Source: Rubellimicrobium arenae | GTDB lineage: Bacteria > Pseudomonadota > Alphaproteobacteria > Rhodobacterales > Rhodobacteraceae | Length of the DNA stretch: 64,000 nt | Direction: 5' to 3' | NCBI RefSeq assembly: GCF_017916275.1 | Contig: NZ_JAFMST010000007.1 | Span: 124,001-188,000, forward strand | In this document: positions 60,432 to 64,000 of the stretch, piece by piece | Position numbering within the stretch: position 1 is the first letter of the stretch | Layout: each line of letters starts with the position of its first letter | Notes under the pieces: model-generated | Database searches by the model: none | Told to the model about the DNA's origin: nothing | What the model saw: only the letters and a program-made list of their open reading frames with translations | Program-made: the position numbers and the translations under genes

Positions 60432-62246
60432 ATGGTCCGCCTGCCTACCTTTGTCCTGGCCACCCTCCTGCCGCTGGCCGCCCAGGCCCAGGACGCCACG
60501 CTCGTCCTGCCGCCGGACACGGACGACGATCTCCGCACCGTTCTCCAGAACGCCTCGCTCACCCTGTCGCTGGACGCCGAAGGGCTGACGGCGGCCCAGG
60601 ACTACGTCGCCGCCGCCCGGGCGGATTACCGGCGGCTGCTCGCCGGGCTTTACGCCGAGGGCTATTACGGCGGGGTCATCGCCATCACCATCGACGGGCA
60701 GGAGGCCTCGACGATCGCGCCGCTCGACGCGCCCGAACGGATCGGGCAGGTGCTCCTGTCCGTGACGCCCGGCCCGCGCTTCACCTTCGGCCAGACGGCG
60801 GTCGGCCCACTCGCCCCCGCCACCGAGCTGCCCCCGGGCTTCGCCCCCGGCGAGGTCGCCCGTTCCGAAACCGTCCGGGCCGCCGTCGACGCCGCCATCG
60901 CGGCCTGGCGGGACGAAGGCAACGCCAAGGCCAGCGTGGCCTCGCAGGAGGTCATCGCCAACCACCCGGCGCGCCGCCTGGACGTGGCGGTCGGGATCGA
61001 CCCGGGGCCCGAGCTGACCTTCGGCACCGTCACCGTGACCGGCAACAGGAACGTGCGGACCGCGCGCATCCTGGGCATCGCAGGCCTCCCCTCGGGGCGG
61101 GTCTTCTCGCCCGAGGTCCTCGAGAGGGCCACGAACCGCCTGCGCCGGACGGGCACCTTCGACAGCGTGGCGGCGGTCGAATCCGACACGATCGGGCCGG
61201 GCGACACGCTGCCCATCGAGCTGCAGGTGGTCGAGTCCCTGCCCCGCCGCATCGGCTTCGGCCTCGAGATCTCGTCTCTGGACGGGGTGTCGGCCAACGC
61301 CTTCTGGCTCCACCGCAACCTCCTGGGCGGGGCCGAGCGGCTGCGCTTCGACGCCGAGGTTTCGGGCATCGAGGGCAGCGCCGTGGACACGCGCGGCGGC
61401 GGCCTCGACTACGCCCTGGGGGCGAGCTTCGCGCGCCCGGCCACCTTCAGCCCGGACACCGACCTGACGGTGAACGCGCGGATCTCGCAGGAGGACGAGG
61501 AGGAGTACTTCCTCCAGCAGTTCACCTTCGACGTGGGCGTGACCCAGTACGTGGGCGACGACCTGACCCTGTCGGCGGCCGTGGGCGTCCTGGCCGCCCA
61601 CGAGGAGACCGAGATCGAGACGCGGGACTACACGCTGCTCACCCTGCCGCTGTCGGCCGTCTGGGACCGCCGCGACGATCCGCGCGACGCCCGGGCCGGC
61701 TTCTACATCGACGGCGAGGTCACGCCCTTCCTGTCGGTGACCGGCGACACGGGCAACGGCGCGCGGCTTTACGCCGACGCCCGCTACTACCGCAGCTTCG
61801 GCTCCCGGCTGACGCTGGGGGCGCGCGGCCAGCTGGGCAGCGTGGTGGGCGCAGAGCGGAGCGAGGTGCCGCAGGACTACCTGTTCTTCTCGGGCGGGGG
61901 CGGGACCGTGCGGGGGCAGCCCTTCCAGAGCCTTGGCGTCGAGGTTCCCGACCCCGACGATCCGGGCGAGACCGTCACCCTGGGCGGGGCCTCCTTCGTG
62001 GGCGCCCAGCTCGAGGCGCGGCTGGGCCTGACCGAAAGCTTCGGCGCGGTGGCCTTCGCGGATGCGGGCGTGGTGGACGAGGACTCCCTGCCCGACGCCG
62101 ACAGCCCCTACCAGGCCGGCGTGGGCCTCGGGGTTCGCTACAACAGCTTCGTGGGGCCGATCCGGCTCGACGTGGCCACCCCGGCGACGGGCGAAAGCTC
62201 CTTCGAGACGGTGCAACTCTACATCGGCATAGGTCAGGCGTTTTGA
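60432..62246 (+). CDS. tamA: Translocation and assembly module subunit TamA (Omp85 family)
   Basis: Outer-membrane barrel protein of 604 residues. A signal peptide ending AQA covers about 1-20. POTRA-like repeats follow (about 25-270), including FGTVTVTGNRNVRTARIL. The C-terminal 16-strand barrel begins near 275, and the Omp85 lid-lock motif VRGQ is seen in GTVRGQPFQSLG. It ends in an aromatic residue (GIGQAF), as outer-membrane proteins do. With TamB it inserts autotransporter-type proteins or moves lipids. The stop overlaps the tamB TTG start. Confidence 0.94.
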   Translation: MVRLPTFVLATLLPLAAQAQDATLVLPPDTDDDLRTVLQNASLTLSLDAEGLTAAQDYVAAARADYRRLLAGLYAEGYYGGVIAITIDGQEASTIAPLDAPERIGQVLLSVTPGPRFTFGQTAVGPLAPATELPPGFAPGEVARSETVRAAVDAAIAAWRDEGNAKASVASQEVIANHPARRLDVAVGIDPGPELTFGTVTVTGNRNVRTARILGIAGLPSGRVFSPEVLERATNRLRRTGTFDSVAAVESDTIGPGDTLPIELQVVESLPRRIGFGLEISSLDGVSANAFWLHRNLLGGAERLRFDAEVSGIEGSAVDTRGGGLDYALGASFARPATFSPDTDLTVNARISQEDEEEYFLQQFTFDVGVTQYVGDDLTLSAAVGVLAAHEETEIETRDYTLLTLPLSAVWDRRDDPRDARAGFYIDGEVTPFLSVTGDTGNGARLYADARYYRSFGSRLTLGARGQLGSVVGAERSEVPQDYLFFSGGGGTVRGQPFQSLGVEVPDPDDPGETVTLGGASFVGAQLEARLGLTESFGAVAFADAGVVDEDSLPDADSPYQAGVGLGVRYNSFVGPIRLDVATPATGESSFETVQLYIGIGQAF

Positions 62247-64000
62247 GGCTCCTTCCCGTCCTGGCGCTCTGCGCCCTTCCCCTCCCCGCCCTGGCGCAGA
62301 CGCCCGAGGAGCAGGAGCGCGACCGCGGCTTCCTGACCGGGCTGATCGAGGATTCCCTGTCCACGACCGCCCGGACCGTGATCATCGAAGGGTTCGAAGG
62401 GGCGCTGTCCTCGCGGGCGACGGCGGCCTCGCTGACCATCTCGGACCAGGAGGGGGTCTGGCTGCGGGCCACCGACCTCGCGCTCGACTGGAACCGGTCG
62501 GCGCTGCTGCGCGGCCGCATCGACGTCGAGGAGCTGACCGCCGGCAGCATCGAGATCCTGCGCGCGCCGGTCGCCGACCCCACGGCGCCCACCCCCGAAG
62601 CGACGCCCTTCGCCCTGCCCGACCTGCCCGTTGCGGTGCGCATCGGCCAGCTCCGCAGCGACCGGATCGTCCTGGGCGAGCCGCTCCTGGGCGAGGAGCT
62701 GGCCCTGTCCCTCGATGGATCGGTGAACCTCGAGGGCGGCGAAGGACAGGCCCAGATCGCCGCCCAGATCATCCAGGGCAGCGCCGGGCAGCTCGCGCTC
62801 GCGGCCTCCTACGCCAACGACACGCGCGTGCTCGCCGTGGACCTCAGCGTCGAGGAGGAGGCGCAGGGCCTCGTGGCGCGCGCCCTGGGGCTGCCGGGGC
62901 TGCCCTCGGTCGCGCTGACCGTGCAGGGCACCGCGCCCATCGACGATTATGCGGCGGACATCACGCTCGCCACCGACGACCAGCCGCGCATCGCGGGGAC
63001 CTTCGCCCTCAAGACCACGGCGACCGAGAACGGGCAGGTCACGTCGCGCGCCTTCGGGCTCGACGTCCGGGGCGACGTGACGCCGCTCCTTGCGCCCGAG
63101 GCGGGGGCCTTCTTCGGCCCCGACGTGGTGCTGCGGACCAAGGGCATCCGCCGCGCGGACGGCTCCTTCGTGCTCACCTCGCTGGGGCTGCGGGCCGAGG
63201 CCCTGACGCTGAACGGCCGGGCCGAGATCACGCCGCAGGGCTGGCCCGCGCGGATCGACCTCGACGGCTCCATCGGGCGCGAGGACGGCGGCGCGGTGCC
63301 GCTGCCCGGCGCGGCCGGGACCACCGTCACCGGCGTCACGCTGGACGTGTCCTACGACCAGGCGCAGGGCGAAGCCTGGACCGGCAACTTCGCGGTCGAG
63401 GACCTGGCCCGCCCCGGGCTCGCCATCCCGTCGCTCACGCTCGAGGGCGGCGGCACGATCCGCCCCGCGACCGACCAGGCGCCGGGCCGCTTCACCGGAG
63501 ACCTCGCCTATGCCGCCACCGGGCTGTCCTTCGCGGACGAAGGGATCGGCGAGGCGCTCGGGGCCGACATCTCGGGCCGCATCGACCTGGCCCAGCCCGA
63601 GGACGGCGGCCCGCTGCGGATCCGCCAGCTCACCGTCACCGGCCCCGGGGTCGAGGCGCAGGTCGAAGGCACGGTCGCGGGCTCGGCCTCGGGCTTCCTG
63701 ACCGAAACCTCGGTGCTGCTGCAGGCCGCCGACCTCGGCCGCTTTGCCGAGCTGTCGGGCCTCGACCTCGGCGGCTCGGCCGACGTCACCATCGTGAGCG
63801 CGGTCCGCCCGCTCGACGGGATCTTCGACGCGGCGGTGTCGGGCACCACGCGCGACCTGCGCGTGGGCATCGCCCAGCTCGATCCGCTGCTGGCCGGGGA
63901 AGGCCAGATCGCCATTGCCGCCGCCCGGGACGAGGCGGGCCTGCGGGTGGACCGGCTCGACGTCGGGACCGAGGCGCTGACCATCTCGGCCACGGCCGAC
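62243..64000 (+). CDS. tamB: Translocation and assembly module subunit TamB (partial, 5' part)
   Basis: An open frame of 586 codons runs from the TTG at 62243-62245 to the window end without a stop. It starts RLLPVLALCALPLPALAQ, a signal or anchor segment. The following beta-rich repeats (SLTISDQEGVWLRATDLALDW, IDVEELTAGSIEIL) are typical of the AsmA-like TamB taco-shaped region. The TTG overlaps the TGA of tamA. The C-terminal DUF490 part lies outside the window. It is the inner-membrane partner of TamA spanning the periplasm. Confidence 0.9.
   Translation, partial: MRLLPVLALCALPLPALAQTPEEQERDRGFLTGLIEDSLSTTARTVIIEGFEGALSSRATAASLTISDQEGVWLRATDLALDWNRSALLRGRIDVEELTAGSIEILRAPVADPTAPTPEATPFALPDLPVAVRIGQLRSDRIVLGEPLLGEELALSLDGSVNLEGGEGQAQIAAQIIQGSAGQLALAASYANDTRVLAVDLSVEEEAQGLVARALGLPGLPSVALTVQGTAPIDDYAADITLATDDQPRIAGTFALKTTATENGQVTSRAFGLDVRGDVTPLLAPEAGAFFGPDVVLRTKGIRRADGSFVLTSLGLRAEALTLNGRAEITPQGWPARIDLDGSIGREDGGAVPLPGAAGTTVTGVTLDVSYDQAQGEAWTGNFAVEDLARPGLAIPSLTLEGGGTIRPATDQAPGRFTGDLAYAATGLSFADEGIGEALGADISGRIDLAQPEDGGPLRIRQLTVTGPGVEAQVEGTVAGSASGFLTETSVLLQAADLGRFAELSGLDLGGSADVTIVSAVRPLDGIFDAAVSGTTRDLRVGIAQLDPLLAGEGQIAIAAARDEAGLRVDRLDVGTEALTISATAD

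Overview
The window is high-GC DNA from an alphaproteobacterium, most likely a Rhodobacterales (roseobacter-group) species. Supporting signs are a phosphatidylcholine synthase of the Pcs type, two VPLPA-CTERM surface proteins, the aerobic cobalamin genes cobW, cobN and cobO with a B12-riboswitch-controlled cbtBA pair, EF-P with EpmA, and a very Ala/Arg-rich SMC. No tRNA, rRNA, CRISPR array, insertion sequence or phage gene was seen, and nothing suggests recent transfer. The species was not identified.

1-3.5 kb: the 3' end of rfbD converges on rfbA-rfbC (dTDP-rhamnose synthesis). A VPLPA-CTERM protein with its own terminator follows, then about 650 bp without a gene.

3.5-18.4 kb: a large carbohydrate-catabolism region. 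A leftward string holds two complete ABC importers of different types. One is RbsB/A/C-like (10.4-13.9 kb). The other is a CUT1-type binding protein, two permeases and an ATPase (3.5-8.0 kb). Between them lie an FGGY kinase and a short-chain dehydrogenase. Divergent from it, sharing a palindrome-rich promoter region near 14 kb, is a tightly overlapped rightward operon: cupin-type phosphoglucose isomerase, AroE-like dehydrogenase, D-2-hydroxyacid dehydrogenase, UlaG-like metallo-beta-lactamase-fold hydrolase and an RpiR regulator. This combination matches no pathway I can name and is the best candidate here for an undescribed system.

18.3-25.9 kb: a second, leftward, overlapped operon: Zn alcohol dehydrogenase, FGGY kinase, SorC regulator, DeoC aldolase, tandem-domain ALDH16-like aldehyde dehydrogenase and a HAD phosphatase. 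A strong inverted repeat lies just upstream of its first gene. The likely substrate is a polyol or deoxy-sugar that ends in an aldol split and aldehyde oxidation.

26.2-33.2 kb: an orphan GAF-PAS-PAS HWE histidine kinase, a LAB_N membrane protein overlapping tail-to-tail with a family 2 glycosyltransferase, and smc.

33.4-41.9 kb: cobalamin region. A B12 riboswitch precedes cbtB-cbtA, followed by a DUF1636 protein on the other strand, cobW, cobN and a cobO that is fused in frame to an N-terminal GNAT domain. Two more GNAT genes are interleaved.

42-51.4 kb: a NUDIX hydrolase, an acetolactate-synthase-like TPP enzyme, the two halves of the MnmC tRNA-modifying system as separate divergent genes, a DMT transporter, a 2-hydroxyacid dehydrogenase, denD with an SDR, and a KpsE-type capsule export protein.

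51.7-64 kb: efp and its modifying enzyme gene epmA (divergent), a second VPLPA-CTERM protein, ileS, an EamA transporter, pcs, truA, tamA, and tamB, which runs off the window end.
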